DNA of 64,000 bases from Hysterangium stoloniferum. Lineage: Eukaryota > Basidiomycota > Agaricomycetes > Hysterangiales > Hysterangiaceae. The notes under the pieces are model-generated. The model saw nothing but the letters and a program-made list of their open reading frames with translations, did not search any database and had not been told where the DNA came from. This document shows, in pieces, positions 21,570 through 32,112 of the stretch. The stretch lies in the NCBI GenBank assembly GCA_015178975.1, contig WHVD01000015.1, positions 248,001-312,000 of the forward strand. The letters run 5' to 3'. The first letter of the stretch is position 1. Each line of letters starts with the position of its first letter. A program made the position numbers and the translations under genes.

Positions 21570-23235
21570 TGTTATGACTGGACAATCCCGCCAGACTCCG
21601 GGCACTAACCCATACACCCCCACGCACTACAAGCACCAATTGTCTGTTTATAGGATTTCCCGCCCGGACTCCATTACGTCAAGACTTGTTACGTTCGACC
21701 TCATTACGACACATATCAGTCACCGGACTTCCCCCAGACTCCGACTCTATCTATGTCCGTCTTCGTCCCACGCATCAGTCACCGGACCTGTTACGACCCG
21801 GACAAATCCCGCCGGACTCCGGGCACTAACCCGTACGCCCCCACGCGCTACAAGCACCAATCGTCTGTTTATAGGATTTCCCGCCCGGACTCCGTTACGT
21901 CAAGACTCGTTACGTTCGACCTCATTAAGACACATATCAGTCACCGGACTTCCCCCGGACCCCGTCTCTGTCTATGTCCGTCTTCGTCCCACGCATCAGT
22001 CACCGGACCCGCTTAGAATCCCGTCACCGCTCTAATCGAGCCCCGTTCCCGTTTTAGTCAAATGACCTGCCACGATTTAGGACTCCGCTCCCGCTCCGTT
22101 TCCCGTTATGGGTTATGCTTTGTCACGATTCGGACTCCGCTCCGTTCCGTCCCGTTCCTAACACCAATTTGGTGTTTACTATTCCCGTTTTATGTTTTGC
22201 TCGTCTCGTCTCATTATTACTGGATTCGGTATGACATGCATTCCACGGTCTATATAAACTGGCAGATGTTGTACATACAATCCAGTCAGAAAATTAGCTT
22301 AGATTCCCCCCAGTAATCTAATACATTTTCCTCTCTAAAAACCCTACTCTCATCAGACTGCTCGCACTAGTCGGAGCCCACGGGCTCCGGCGCATCTATC
22401 TCTCTCGACTATCTCGATTCACGACTCTCGACTCACGACCTACGACGCACGACCCACGAACCCCCGCCCGGACTCCCCGGGATTCCCGTCCGCCTGTCTG
22501 AAATTGGACAACACGATCTAGCGAGGGCGCAGCCTATAAGCTGAAGCCAAGTCCTACCGGATATCCCGCGGGTTTCTCCGGAAACCCGGCCTGAGTGTGT
22601 ATCCTAACAGGACCCCACTCAGAATCCCATCACCACTCTAATTGAGCCCCATTCCTGTTTTAATCAAATGACCTGTCATGATTTAGGACTCCACTCCCGC
22701 TCCATTTCCCATTATGGGTTATGCTTTGTCACGATTCGGACTCCGCTCCGTTCCGTTTTGTTCCTAACACCAATTTGGTGTTTACTATTCCCATTTTATG
22801 TTTTGTTAGTTTCGTTTTGTCATTACTGGATTTGGTATGTCATTCACTCCATGGTCTATATAAACTGGCAGATGTTGTACATATAATCCAGTCAGAAAAT
22901 TAGCTTAGATTCCCCCCAGTAATCTAATAACATTCTCTGCTCTAAAACCTTACTTGATTCACATCACTTTCACTAGTTGGAACCCACGGGCTCCGGCGCA
23001 TCTATCTCTCTCAACTATCTCGACTCATGACCCACGACCTCCAACTTACGACCCACGACCCCCGATTTACGACCTACGACCTACGAACCCCACCTGGACT
23101 CCCTGGGATCCCCATCCGCCTGTTTGAAATTGGACAACACAATCTAGCGAGGGCGCAGCCTATAAGCTGAAGCCAAGTCCTACCGGATATCCTGTGGGTT
23201 TCTCCAGAAACCCGCCCTGTGTGTGTATCCTAACA
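21570..23235 (+). repeat. Family c LTR plus a tandem partial LTR (plus orientation)
   Basis: A full LTR occupies 21,570-22,609 (TGTTATGACTGG to ATCCTAACA). It is followed directly by a second copy of its right-hand 0.6 kb (22,610-23,235) with the same end. Flanking 5-mers are CCAGC and CCAGT. The first copy is CpG-rich; the second has many CpG to TpG/CpA changes. Both hold the U5 motif and the AACACCAATTTGGTGTT palindrome. 21,570-22,609 also contains an internal direct repeat of its first 250 bp. Confidence 0.85.
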
Positions 23236-23405
23236 CCAGTAAAAAAACCCTTTGCATGAGTCTCTTGTATATAAATATTTGTAATATTTCCATATTTGGA
23301 GCTTATGTAATGGCACCATGCTTCCATAATCTAGATATAATAGAGCATATTTACAAATATTCTTGGTATTTTTGCATTTTTATTCTTTGAGTTATCAGGA
23401 ATATA

Positions 23406-24235
23406 TGTTATGACCAGAATTCCCACCAGACTCTGGGCACTAACTTATACACACCTTCACCCTATATGCACCAATTGTCAGTTTACCAGAATTCCCACTG
23501 GACTCCGTATGTCAGACTTGTCCACGTTCAACTTCATTACGTCCCATATCAGTCACTGGAATACCCGCCGGACTCCATCCCTGTCTATGTCCGACCTCGT
23601 CCCATGCATCCAGACCCCACTCGGAAAACCCATCATCCCTCTAACTGAGCCCCATTCCCATTTTAGTCAAATGACCTGTCACGATTTGGACTCCACTCCC
23701 ACTCCATTTCCTGTTATGGTTTATGATTTGTCACGATTTGGACTCCGCTCCATTCCATCCCGTTCCTAACACCAAATTTGGTGTTTACTTATCCCATTTT
23801 ATGTTTTGCTAGTTTCATTTCATTATTACTGGATTTGGTATGTTATTCATTCCACAGTCTATATAGTCTGGCAGATGTTGTACATACAATCCAGTCAGAA
23901 AATCAGCTTAGATTCTCCCCAGCAATCTAGTACATTTTCCACTCTAAACTCCTCTTTGAATTACACCGCTCTCGCTAGTCGGAGCCCACGAACTCCGACA
24001 CATCTATCACTCAACCTCCAACTTATTTATCTCGACTCCCCGACCTCTCGACCCACAACCTCCGACCTACAACCCCTCGACCCATGAACTCCACCTGGAC
24101 TCCCCAGGTTTCCCGTCTGCCTGTTTGAAATTGGACAACACGATCTCACAAGGGTGCAGCCTATAAGCTGAAGCCAAGTCCTATGGGATTTCCTGCAGGT
24201 TTCTCCAGAAACCCGCCTTGTATGCACCCTTAACA
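23406..24235 (+). repeat. Solo LTR, family c (plus), inserted in the Tc1 element
   Basis: Starts TGTTATGACCAG, ends CACCCTTAACA, with target duplication ATATA on both sides (23,401-23,405 and 24,236-24,240). Contains the U5 motif near 24,160 and the palindrome near 23,770. Confidence 0.9.
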
Positions 24236-24282
24236 ATATAGGTCTGAAGTACAAAACATGCAAAGGATTTTTTGAGTCACTG

Positions 24283-24720
24283 TATGATTGGGTATTCTCC
24301 ATAAATACCCATGTGATTTTTAATCTATTCTTTTTTACCTATTATGATTTCTCACTTTCATATCACTATGGACCCACAGTGGTATACAATATGTATCTAA
24401 TGTGCTTAGTCACAAAATCTAATACTCCCACCTTGATGAGACATATATTTAACTGTTAGCTCCACCAGACAAAGTAATCATATCTTAATAAGAACTTTGG
24501 GGGACTGGAAGAAGGAGGTGAAGGTGGTGAAGACATGTATGAATATTTATTGACAATGGTGAAAGATAAAACTGTTTAATGAGTAGTGTTAGTAGAGGAA
24601 GGGAAAAATATGGGGGCTTTGGAGGACCAGTTAGAACTGATTCTCTAACTTCTCAGGGCATGTCATAGACACAGAATGTGTTAAGACTCATGTCTGGATT
24701 CTGCCTGGGATCTGACTTTT
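24283..24720. repeat. Repeat flank, right part, paralogous to 42,910-43,339
   Basis: Continues the sequence interrupted at 19,136. No gene. Confidence 0.7.
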
Positions 24721-25244
24721 TGTTAGGATCCTTATCTTTTGGGTTCCTGCAACTTGGTTTTACCCTCATAGCCATCTGGCACCCTGCTATTGGCACCCCT
24801 GACCAGGGTGTCACCACCTGCAACACCCCAACACTTGTTTCTCTGTAGATTATCCTTTTGGTCATTCTGTTCCATCTCCATCCCACCCATTCTAAGTGTA
24901 ATTGTTATTTGCCACCTTTAGAATACTTGTGTTTCATCACATTTAGTTTTACATAGTTTGATCTTTATTCCTTTCCCTGCTTCCTTTGAGCCATCACTGC
25001 TCTTCACTTCCTTGATTGGCCTCCCAATCATCCATTACACTTGTGTATACAAGTCCCTATCATGTATGCTATAGTTTTTCAGTTCTGATATTAACTTAGA
25101 TTACCCTCCTTTTGTTTCAAGTCTCTTTGCTTTGTCCTAAATCTCTTGAAGATGTTGTCAGCCAGCTGCAACTCTTATCTCCACAACCCTAAACAACCTG
25201 TGGAAGTTCTGGGAAGGACATGGGTTCAGCTTATGTGCTGCACC
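24721..25244 (+). repeat. Family E LTR, truncated by a family b LTR
   Basis: Starts TGTTAGGATCC like the copy at 43,340 and runs to the U5 motif (CAGCTTATGTGCTGCACC), where the next LTR begins. Paralogous copies share the preceding flank, so both derive from one larger repeat. Confidence 0.6.
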
Positions 25245-25966
25245 TGTTAAGAACTGAAAACTGACTAATGTCGGTGGCTGACAGGGACCGATCGGAAGGA
25301 CTTGGCTTCAGCTTATGTGCTGCGCCCTTGCAAATGTCCGTAGGGTGTCCTTAGATTTCGGACGGGCGAAGACTAATCCTAAAGAGCTCCTTTCGGCGAG
25401 ATACCGATCAGGACCGAAGGACAAGTTGAGCATTGGGCCAAGGGGTCAGGGCTGGGAGTGGGCAAGTGCACGCAAAGGCGGATGGGGGGATTCTTAGTAT
25501 GAGACTGTTACAGACATATGAGGGTATTCTGAGTTGATATTCTGATTGCCTAGTAACTACAACTACAGCGGGTTCATATACAAGTAGCAGGCGTCTAGAA
25601 AATACTAATGGGGAGAGGGGTGGAAAACGGTATTAACAATAAGCTTGACTAGGAACGGGAAGTTTATGATTAGTTCGGAGGCCGATGATAACCGAGGGCG
25701 GAATTACGATAAAAGGAAATAGTTCAAGGACTACAAATATAGATAGACATATGTGAAACATAGGATTGAACGGATCAACAAATAAAAGGGACGTATCAAA
25801 AGTTTAACCAGACAATACGAGTTATTTGACGTGGGCGTAAACGGAGTTTGATCATCACAAAAACATACGTCAGCTTTGGGGCCGATGGTTTCCGAAGTGG
25901 TGACTTGAAAATGTTGATAAGTGGCGATAACCTCGGGACCGATAAGGTTGCAACACGGTTGTAACA
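25245..25966 (-). repeat. Solo LTR, family b (minus orientation)
   Basis: 722 bp from TGTTAAGAACTG to GGTTGTAACA. It is close to the reverse complement of 26,703-27,425. It contains the conserved motif at about 25,294-25,350. No matching target duplication was found. It starts exactly after the motif of the preceding LTR. Confidence 0.85.
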
Positions 25967-26702
25967 CATATACATACAGTGACTCTCAAAACCTTTTCAA
26001 TGTTTGACATTTGTATATTGGCAGGCTACCAGGGGAGATAAGATAGCAAAGAATCTCAAACAAATACAGTATATAGCTAAACATGTGTAGAATCAGTGTC
26101 TAGAATATTATTACATAATATCCATTTTTGGGTATGCTAAAAATAGTTTATTCAGGCCTGCTCATTGAAAAGGTTTTGATGCTGATGATTATGATGCAAT
26201 ATATGCAATATTTTAATACTTGGTATACCCTCCCTTGGCCTTTATACAGTACACTCCTCTTGTTTAAACCCCCTTTACTCTTCTCTTAATACTCTCAAAG
26301 ACATTGTTGGCAAGCCATGACTCTTACCCACATGACTCTTAGTATTTCAGCCCTCTGGTTGATTGAGTTAAGCGTTGTCTTTAGTCTCTGTCATACTATC
26401 TGCTCTGTTTGGAATACTAGAGCACCTTAACAGTTCATGTGAGGGTGCAACACATATGTAAAACAAGCAAAGGTCCAGTAATTTAAATACTGATAGATTA
26501 ATTAGTTGCACTATTAAGCTTAAACAACTAAAATCAATGCTTATTTTGATTATTGAAAGGTTCAATAGAACTGTGTAGGACTCTTTTAGCAAATAAACAG
26601 CTATTCCTTGAAAATAGGGGCTAGAAGCTGAGTATATGTGCAGTAACTTGGCAGAGGCTTGATATAAAGCTTCAGTTTCTTGTATGCTTATTTGTAACTA
26701 TT
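25967..26702. repeat. Spacer with a fragment of the family E repeat
   Basis: Between the two inverted family-b LTRs. The part at 26,260-26,470 resembles family-E sequence in reverse (TTTGGAATACTAGAGCACC, GAGGGTGCAACACATATG). No gene. Confidence 0.45.
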
Positions 26703-27425
26703 TGTTACGACCGTGTCGCAACCCTATCGGTCCCAAGGTTATTGCCACTTATCAATGTTTCAAGTCACCATCTCGGAAACCATCAGCCCCGAAGCTGATG
26801 TATGTTTTCGCGAAGATCAAACTCCATTTACGCCCACGTCAAAATAACTCGTATTGTCTGGTCAAACTTTTGATACGTCCCTTTTATTATGTTGATCCGT
26901 TCAATCTTATGTTTCACATATGTCTATCTATATTTGTAGTCCTTGAACTATTTCATTTTATCATAATCCCGCTCTCGGTTATCATCGGCCTCCAAACTAA
27001 TCATAAACTTCCCGTTCCTAGTCAAGCTTATTGTTAATGCCATTTTCCGCCCTTCTCCCCATTAGTATTTTCTAGACGCCTGTTACTTGTATATGAACCC
27101 ACTGTAGTTGTAGTTACTAGGCGATCAGAATATCAACTCAGAATACCCTCAAACGTCTGTAATAGTTTCATACTAAGAATCCCCCCATCCGCCTCCGCAT
27201 GCACTCGCCCACTCCCGGCCCCGACCCCTTGGCCCGACGCTCGACTTGTCCTTCGGTTCCGATCAGTATCTCGCCGAAAGGAGCTCTTTAGGATTAGTCT
27301 TTGCCTGTCCAAAATCTAAGGACACCCTACAGATATTTGCGAGGGCGCAGCACATAAGCTGAAGCCAAGTCCTTCCGATCGGTCCCTGTTGGCCACCGAC
27401 ATTAGTCAGTTTTCAGTTCTTAACA
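26703..27425 (+). repeat. Solo LTR, family b (plus), TSD CTATT
   Basis: 723 bp from TGTTACGACCGTG to CAGTTCTTAACA. Perfect 5-bp target duplication CTATT (26,698-26,702 and 27,426-27,430). The U5 motif is 27,318-27,374, with outer AAGGAC/GTCCTT and inner CAGC/GCTG complementary arms. Confidence 0.92.
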
Positions 27426-27779
27426 CTATTAATAGATATTTAACAAGGTGTTAAATATCTTATTAATAAAAAAGATAATTTGTGTTGGATTTCTTGTGTG
27501 CTTGTACTTGATTAATTCACTAACTTAGGTATGGGCCTTGAATAATCTAAGTGTTGGCAGGGATTTCAGTAAGGATACTTATTAGGTTTACTATGTATTT
27601 AATAAGCTTAAAGGGTAGCTGTGAGGCTGGGGAACTTAGATGATTAGCTAAGTTCAAGAATGCTGCGAAAGAGTTCTAGATTCTGCAAGTGTAGGTGCTT
27701 GCAGTTAGTATATCAGACTAATATTGTCCTTAGGATGATGAGATAAGCTTCTGAGCTGTGCTGTAAAATATGTGTGATA
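27426..27779. other. AT-rich spacer
   Basis: No gene or clear repeat recognised. Confidence 0.4.
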
Positions 27780-28144
27780 CAGTGACTCAAAAAACCCTTC
27801 ACATGTTTTGTACTTCAGACTTATATCCCTGATAACTCAAAGAATAAAAATGCAAAAATATCAAGAATATTTCTGAATATGCTCTATCATATCTAGATTA
27901 TGGAAGTATGGTGCTATTACATAAGCTCCAAATATGGAAATATTACAAATATTTATATACAAGAGACTCATGTGAAGGGTTTTTTTGCTAGCAACTTTGA
28001 TGACTATAAATGCTTATAGTCATGTGACCTTGTTGATTGTTTACCTCCAATTAGGTTCATGTCAAAAAATCATGTGATGTCACATGACCATGTTGTACTG
28101 GAGTATAAATATATCACCTTTAGCAACTAGTAATATCCCAATTC
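27780..28144 (+). mobile_element. Tc1-like relic / internally deleted derivative
   Basis: Begins TA|CAGTGACTCAAAAAACCC and follows the long terminal repeat of the 19,137 element, then jumps directly to the opposite subterminal sequence (GTCATGTGACCTTGTTG, TATAAATATATCACC), skipping the transposase. It ends where an LTR is inserted at 28,145. It is a non-autonomous, MITE-like copy, now truncated. Confidence 0.65.
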
Positions 28145-28208
28145 TGTTAAGTTACATGCTGGGAGGTTGGAAATCCGATGGGGTCTGAATGGATGGACAT
28201 GGCTTCAG

Positions 28209-29433
28209 TGTTAAGGTGCATACACAGAGAGTTTCTGGAGAAACCCATGGGAAAGCCGGTAGGACTTGGTTTCAGCTTATAGGCTACGCCCTCACAAGAT
28301 CGTCTTGTCCAATTTCAAATGGGCAGATGGGAATCCTGGGAAGTCCAGGTGGGATTTGTGGGTTGAGCAGTTGGGGAGTTGAGATAGATAAGTTGGAGGT
28401 CGAGTGACAGATGCGTCAGAGCCTGTGGGCTCTGACTAGTAAGAGCAGTGTGATTCAAAGAGGAATTTAGAGCGGAAAATATACTAAGATTACTGAGGAG
28501 AATCTAAGCTGATTTTCTGACTGGATTGTATGTACAACATCTGCTAGACTATATATACTGTTGTCATGAATCGATTATTCTTCAATAAAGTCAAATAATA
28601 TTCTACTAATTGAACTCGAAAGCCTTATTCGACGAAGTATATGTTTGTCCTGTCGATGAAGTAAGAGGCTATTAGCAGTCGTGAGAACTCACGGAAGTAT
28701 TTGTTGAAGAAGTTACGACAAGATAGATTACTAATATCACTAATATACAGATATTTCGACTGACTTCCCTCACTCCTTTCATAGCCCTTTTATGCTTTTC
28801 TTTGTATCACTATGACTATGTTATGAACTAATAATGAAATCATACATGTTGAAAGAGATTCGATGTTGTTGAATAATGTTCAGGTTTGTCGAGTTGAATT
28901 TGATGCATTGAAGAGTTGTCGAATATTACCTTTGATTGTTTGTGATAGTTTTGTGACTTGTGATGGTTGTGACAACTGTGGAATGAATAACATACCAAAT
29001 CCAGTAATAATGAAAACTAAACTAGCAAACATGGGGTGGGGTGAATAAACACCAAACTTGGTGTTAGGAATGGGATGGAATGGAGCAGAGTCTGAATTGT
29101 GACAGGTCATAAAACCATAACAGGAATGGAGCGGGAGTGGAGTCCAAATTGTGACAGGTCATTTGACTATAATGGGAATGGGGCTCAGTTAGAGGGCTGA
29201 TGGGTTTTCCGAGTAGGCTCTGGTGACTGATGTGTGGGATGGGGTCAGAGATAAACAGGGATGGAGTCCAGCAGGTATTCTGGTGACTGATACATGAAGT
29301 AACGAAGTCAAATGTGGATAGGTCTAACATATAGAGTCCAGAGGGAATTCTGGTAAACTGATAATTGGTGCGTATAGGGTGCGGGTGCATATAAGTTAGT
29401 GCCCGGAGTCTGGCAGGAATTCCAGTCATAACA
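28209..29433 (-). repeat. Solo LTR, family c, nested in the family b LTR
   Basis: From TGTTAAGGTGC to GTCATAACA with perfect target duplication TTCAG (28,204-28,208 and 29,434-29,438). The target lies inside the conserved U5 motif of the host LTR. It is itself interrupted at 28,562-28,974. Confidence 0.9.
28562..28974. repeat. Solo LTR, family D, third nesting level
   Basis: 413 bp from TGTCATGAATCG to GGTTGTGACA, flanked by ACTGT (28,557-28,561 and 28,975-28,979). It has an AATAAAGTC polyadenylation-like stretch near its start, shared with the copy at 43,567. Confidence 0.85.
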
Positions 29434-30270
29434 TTCAGCTTGTGTGCTGCACCCTTGCAAAATTACCATCAGTTGTCCTTAAATTTTGAACATGCAAGAA
29501 CTTAACTATTGGGGATCCAAACAGTGGTTGAACTGTTAGATCCCCAGATTGGTAGAAAGCAGAGAGAGAGGGAGAGGATTGGAAGTCTGAGAGAAGAGCA
29601 AAGAACTAGTAGGAGTAACTTAGTCAATATTCTGATTGCTTTGTAGCTACATTACAGTTGGACTTAAATACTAGTTATTGGCATCTCGAAATACTAACTA
29701 AGGTAAGAGTGGAAATGTCCAATTAGTGACAAATAAACATGACTAGGAACTGGAAGGTTACAATAAGATCAGAAGCCGTGATTAACCGAGAGTGGAATTA
29801 TAAGAAAAGGGAATGGTCCAAGAGCTACAAGTATATACAGGCATATGTGAAACATAGAGTTGAATGGATTTTCATAAATAAAAGGGGACATATCAAAGCA
29901 TAACCAGATGGTACGAGTATAACTTGACAGGGGCATAAATGGGGTTTGATCACCATGAAGATATATGTCAGTGTCAGTGTACCGATGGTTGCCGATATGA
30001 TGACTTGGCCAATGATTTGAAATGTAGGCAGACAATGGTATCATTGGGGACCATCAGGTTCCAACAGGATTGCAACACAGTTGTAACACTTCACACCCTC
30101 CATATACACATTTTGTTAACTAATTATTTAACTATTTAATTATTTAATGATATTATTACTGAGTCAGTAATGATATCATGTTTAACAATTTATTACCCCT
30201 TTTTCCATCCTTTGACTCCCATGTCTGAGACAAGGGTTCCAATCTAAGCCTAAACTCAAAGGTTCAGAGG

Positions 30271-30854
30271 TGTTACGACCCGTTCCCGGATGTTTCAATA
30301 TCCGACTTCCGGTCTCTCCATTCCCGACTTCCGATCCCCGACTTCCGACTTTGACCTCCGACTACGGAACATCATAGTTACCGTATCATCCGCGTTCTTC
30401 GTTTGTTCCGCATTTGGTAATTTGTCCGTTGACAAGTATTCACTCGTTTGTTGTTGTATTCCCGTCTTGGAATATTGTCTTCCTAATATGTCTTATTGTA
30501 TTTCCGTTTTAAGAACACTTCCGTTTCCGTCTTATTATGGTCTCAGTTTGTAGTACAATAACGAGTAGACTTATATTAGTTTCCGCGAATTTGTACTTTA
30601 CTTTAGATCTGATATCGACTTAGTTTCTTATTCCTCCTCCCGTCTTTCTGTACGCTCGATATTCGGAACTCTTCAGAACTCTGAATATCCATATCTTCCG
30701 TCGTTAGTTCACTTCCGAAATTAAGGACACTGAGCGTTTGCGTAGAGGCGCAGCACATAAGCTGAAGCCGACGTCCTGACCCTATCGACGAGTTTCCGAC
30801 TTCCCGGTGACTTCCCGATAGTTCCGGAATAAGTTCCCGACACGGCACTTAACA
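30271..30854 (+). repeat. 5' LTR of element A
   Basis: TGTTACGACC to GGCACTTAACA. A TATA-like TTATATTAG (about 30,571-30,579) lies about 30 bp before AGATCTGATAT (30,605-30,615), the presumed RNA start. The conserved hairpin motif is 30,724-30,777. Confidence 0.95.
30605..30615 (+). promoter_or_regulatory. Putative RNA 5' end / self-primer segment
   Basis: AGATCTGATAT is the exact reverse complement of 30,857-30,867 and lies a TATA-box distance downstream of TTATATTAG. In Tf1 the first 11 nt of the RNA anneal to the primer-binding site; the same geometry is seen here. Confidence 0.75.
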
Positions 30855-30856
30855 GT

Positions 30857-30867
30857 ATATCAGATCT
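30857..30867 (+). promoter_or_regulatory. Self-priming primer-binding site
   Basis: ATATCAGATCT starts 2 nt after the 5' LTR, where a primer-binding site must be. It does not begin TGG as tRNA-primed sites do, but complements 11 nt at the presumed 5' end of the RNA. Confidence 0.8.
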
Positions 30868-30888
30868 CAACTCTGCGACTCGCTCATC

Positions 30889-32112
30889 ATGGGTCCCAAA
30901 CGCAAAGCTGCTGAAGGACCATCCCAACTTCAATCCCCGTTGCAACTTTACACCACCCAACTCGAAACCCCAATTCAGCCGACAACATCAGCTTCTGTCG
31001 AAGAAGTTACCGAGGAGGTTACCGAGGTAACGAAGGACACCAATGTTCCCCACACTACCGACAACGAAGCAGAAGATCAACCGGATACATCGACAAAACC
31101 CTCCGATGATCAAACTGGAATGTTGCTTTTTAACTCCATTTCCAAATTCGCTGATTACTTGAAATCCGCTGAGGATAGTAAAGAATCATCCCGCACCGGA
31201 GTCAAAGAACCCGAACCATTTACCGGCAAGGATCCGAAAAAATTGAAGAATTTCCTTCTTCAATGCCGTTTCAGTTTCCGTGATCGACCCAATGCTTTTA
31301 AATCCGACAGTCGAAAAGTCAATTTTGCGCTCTCATATCTCAAGGATACCGCTCAGGATTGGTTCGAACCCGGACTATCCGGATTATCCGACGAGACACC
31401 CGTATGGCTCGACGACTGGGATGCTTTCGTGGAAGAACTGGAAACTAATTTCGGACCTTACGACCAATCCGGCGAAGCAGAAAACGAACTAATGACGCTC
31501 AAGATGAAGGACAATCAACGAGTTTCCGATTATCTCGTCAAGTTCAATACCCTCGCCGCACGATGTGGATGGGACGATTCCGCCCTCAGGCACCATTTCT
31601 ATATGGGACTTCCGTCACGCCTTAAAGACGAAATCTGCAAAGATGGGAAGCCAAAAACTCTCCAACTCATGCGGATGAAAGCTCAAACATCCGATGCCCA
31701 TTATTGGGAACGAAAAGCCGAGGTTTCTCGAGAGAACCCGACGGAACGTTCTCAGAACAACAAGGCGTCGACTAGCAAGTCTTCCGGCAACAACTCAGGC
31801 AATAATACCGGCTCTGGCACTAATACTGGCAAATCAAATTCCGACCGGAAGAAAGACAAGAAATCCAACAAGGAAAAACAGTCAACTTCCGACAAACCCG
31901 ACATTTCCCATTTGTTGGGTACCGACGGTAAACTCACCCCAAAGGAGAAACAACGGCGTATGGACAACGACCTCTGCCTTTTCTGCGGAAAAGGCGGACA
32001 CAAGGTTTCCGACTGTACCGTTAAATCTAGCTCTTCCAAGGCTCGCGCGGCAACTTCCACTACAACTACAACGTCTAAGGATAAACCCGCCACGGAGTCG
32101 AAAAAAGAGTAA
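30889..32112 (+). CDS. gag: Element A Gag polyprotein
   Basis: 407 residues. A disordered acidic N-terminus is followed by a retrotransposon gag domain (about residues 95-260: KEPEPFTGKDPKKLKNFL, DWFEPGLSG, RVSDYLVKFNTLAARCGW) and a Ser/Asn/Lys-rich linker. A CCHC zinc knuckle (CLFCGKGGHKVSDC, CX2CX4HX4C) sits near residue 365. Gag forms the particle and binds genomic RNA. The ATG is the first one after the 5' LTR (34 bp downstream). The stop at 32,110-32,112 directly follows an A-rich run, a plausible -1 frameshift site into pol. Confidence 0.95.
   Translation: MGPKRKAAEGPSQLQSPLQLYTTQLETPIQPTTSASVEEVTEEVTEVTKDTNVPHTTDNEAEDQPDTSTKPSDDQTGMLLFNSISKFADYLKSAEDSKESSRTGVKEPEPFTGKDPKKLKNFLLQCRFSFRDRPNAFKSDSRKVNFALSYLKDTAQDWFEPGLSGLSDETPVWLDDWDAFVEELETNFGPYDQSGEAENELMTLKMKDNQRVSDYLVKFNTLAARCGWDDSALRHHFYMGLPSRLKDEICKDGKPKTLQLMRMKAQTSDAHYWERKAEVSRENPTERSQNNKASTSKSSGNNSGNNTGSGTNTGKSNSDRKKDKKSNKEKQSTSDKPDISHLLGTDGKLTPKEKQRRMDNDLCLFCGKGGHKVSDCTVKSSSSKARAATSTTTTTSKDKPATESKKE

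Larger units (their letters stand above)
19137..24282 (-). mobile_element. Tc1/mariner-like transposon split by three solo LTR insertions
   Basis: Left end CAGTGATTCAAAAATCCC and right end GATTTTTTGAGTCACTG form inverted repeats that continue for about 220 bp on each side once inserts are ignored. Both ends abut TA (19,135-19,136 and 24,283-24,284), the Tc1 target duplication. Removing three LTRs and their 5-bp duplications leaves about 1.62 kb, a normal Tc1 size. The transposase reads on the minus strand. The paralogous site at 42,901-42,920 shows a single TA without the element. Confidence 0.9.
28145..30088 (-). repeat. Old family b LTR (minus), split by a nested LTR
   Basis: Left part 28,145-28,208 and right part 29,434-30,088 join across the family-c insertion to restore the motif GGCTTCAG + CTTGTGTGCTGC. 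It ends GTTGTAACA. It is related to 17,970-18,854. Confidence 0.7.

Noticed and set aside
21570-24235. Repeat-induced point mutation of the Ascomycete type
   Set aside because: The changes I can see cluster at CpG and not CpA, and the organism appears to be a basidiomycete.
30290-30553. 87-codon ORF present in both LTRs of element A
   Set aside because: Identical because the LTRs are identical; no start context or domain, and it spans the presumed promoter.
30744-30775. Hammerhead or twister ribozyme in the conserved LTR motif
   Set aside because: CTGAAGC resembles the hammerhead CTGANGA but lacks the last base and the partner GAAA; twister consensus blocks are not in order.
30855-30875. 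tRNA primer-binding site in element A
   Set aside because: No TGG or tRNA 3'-end complement follows the LTR; the 11-nt self-complement fits better.
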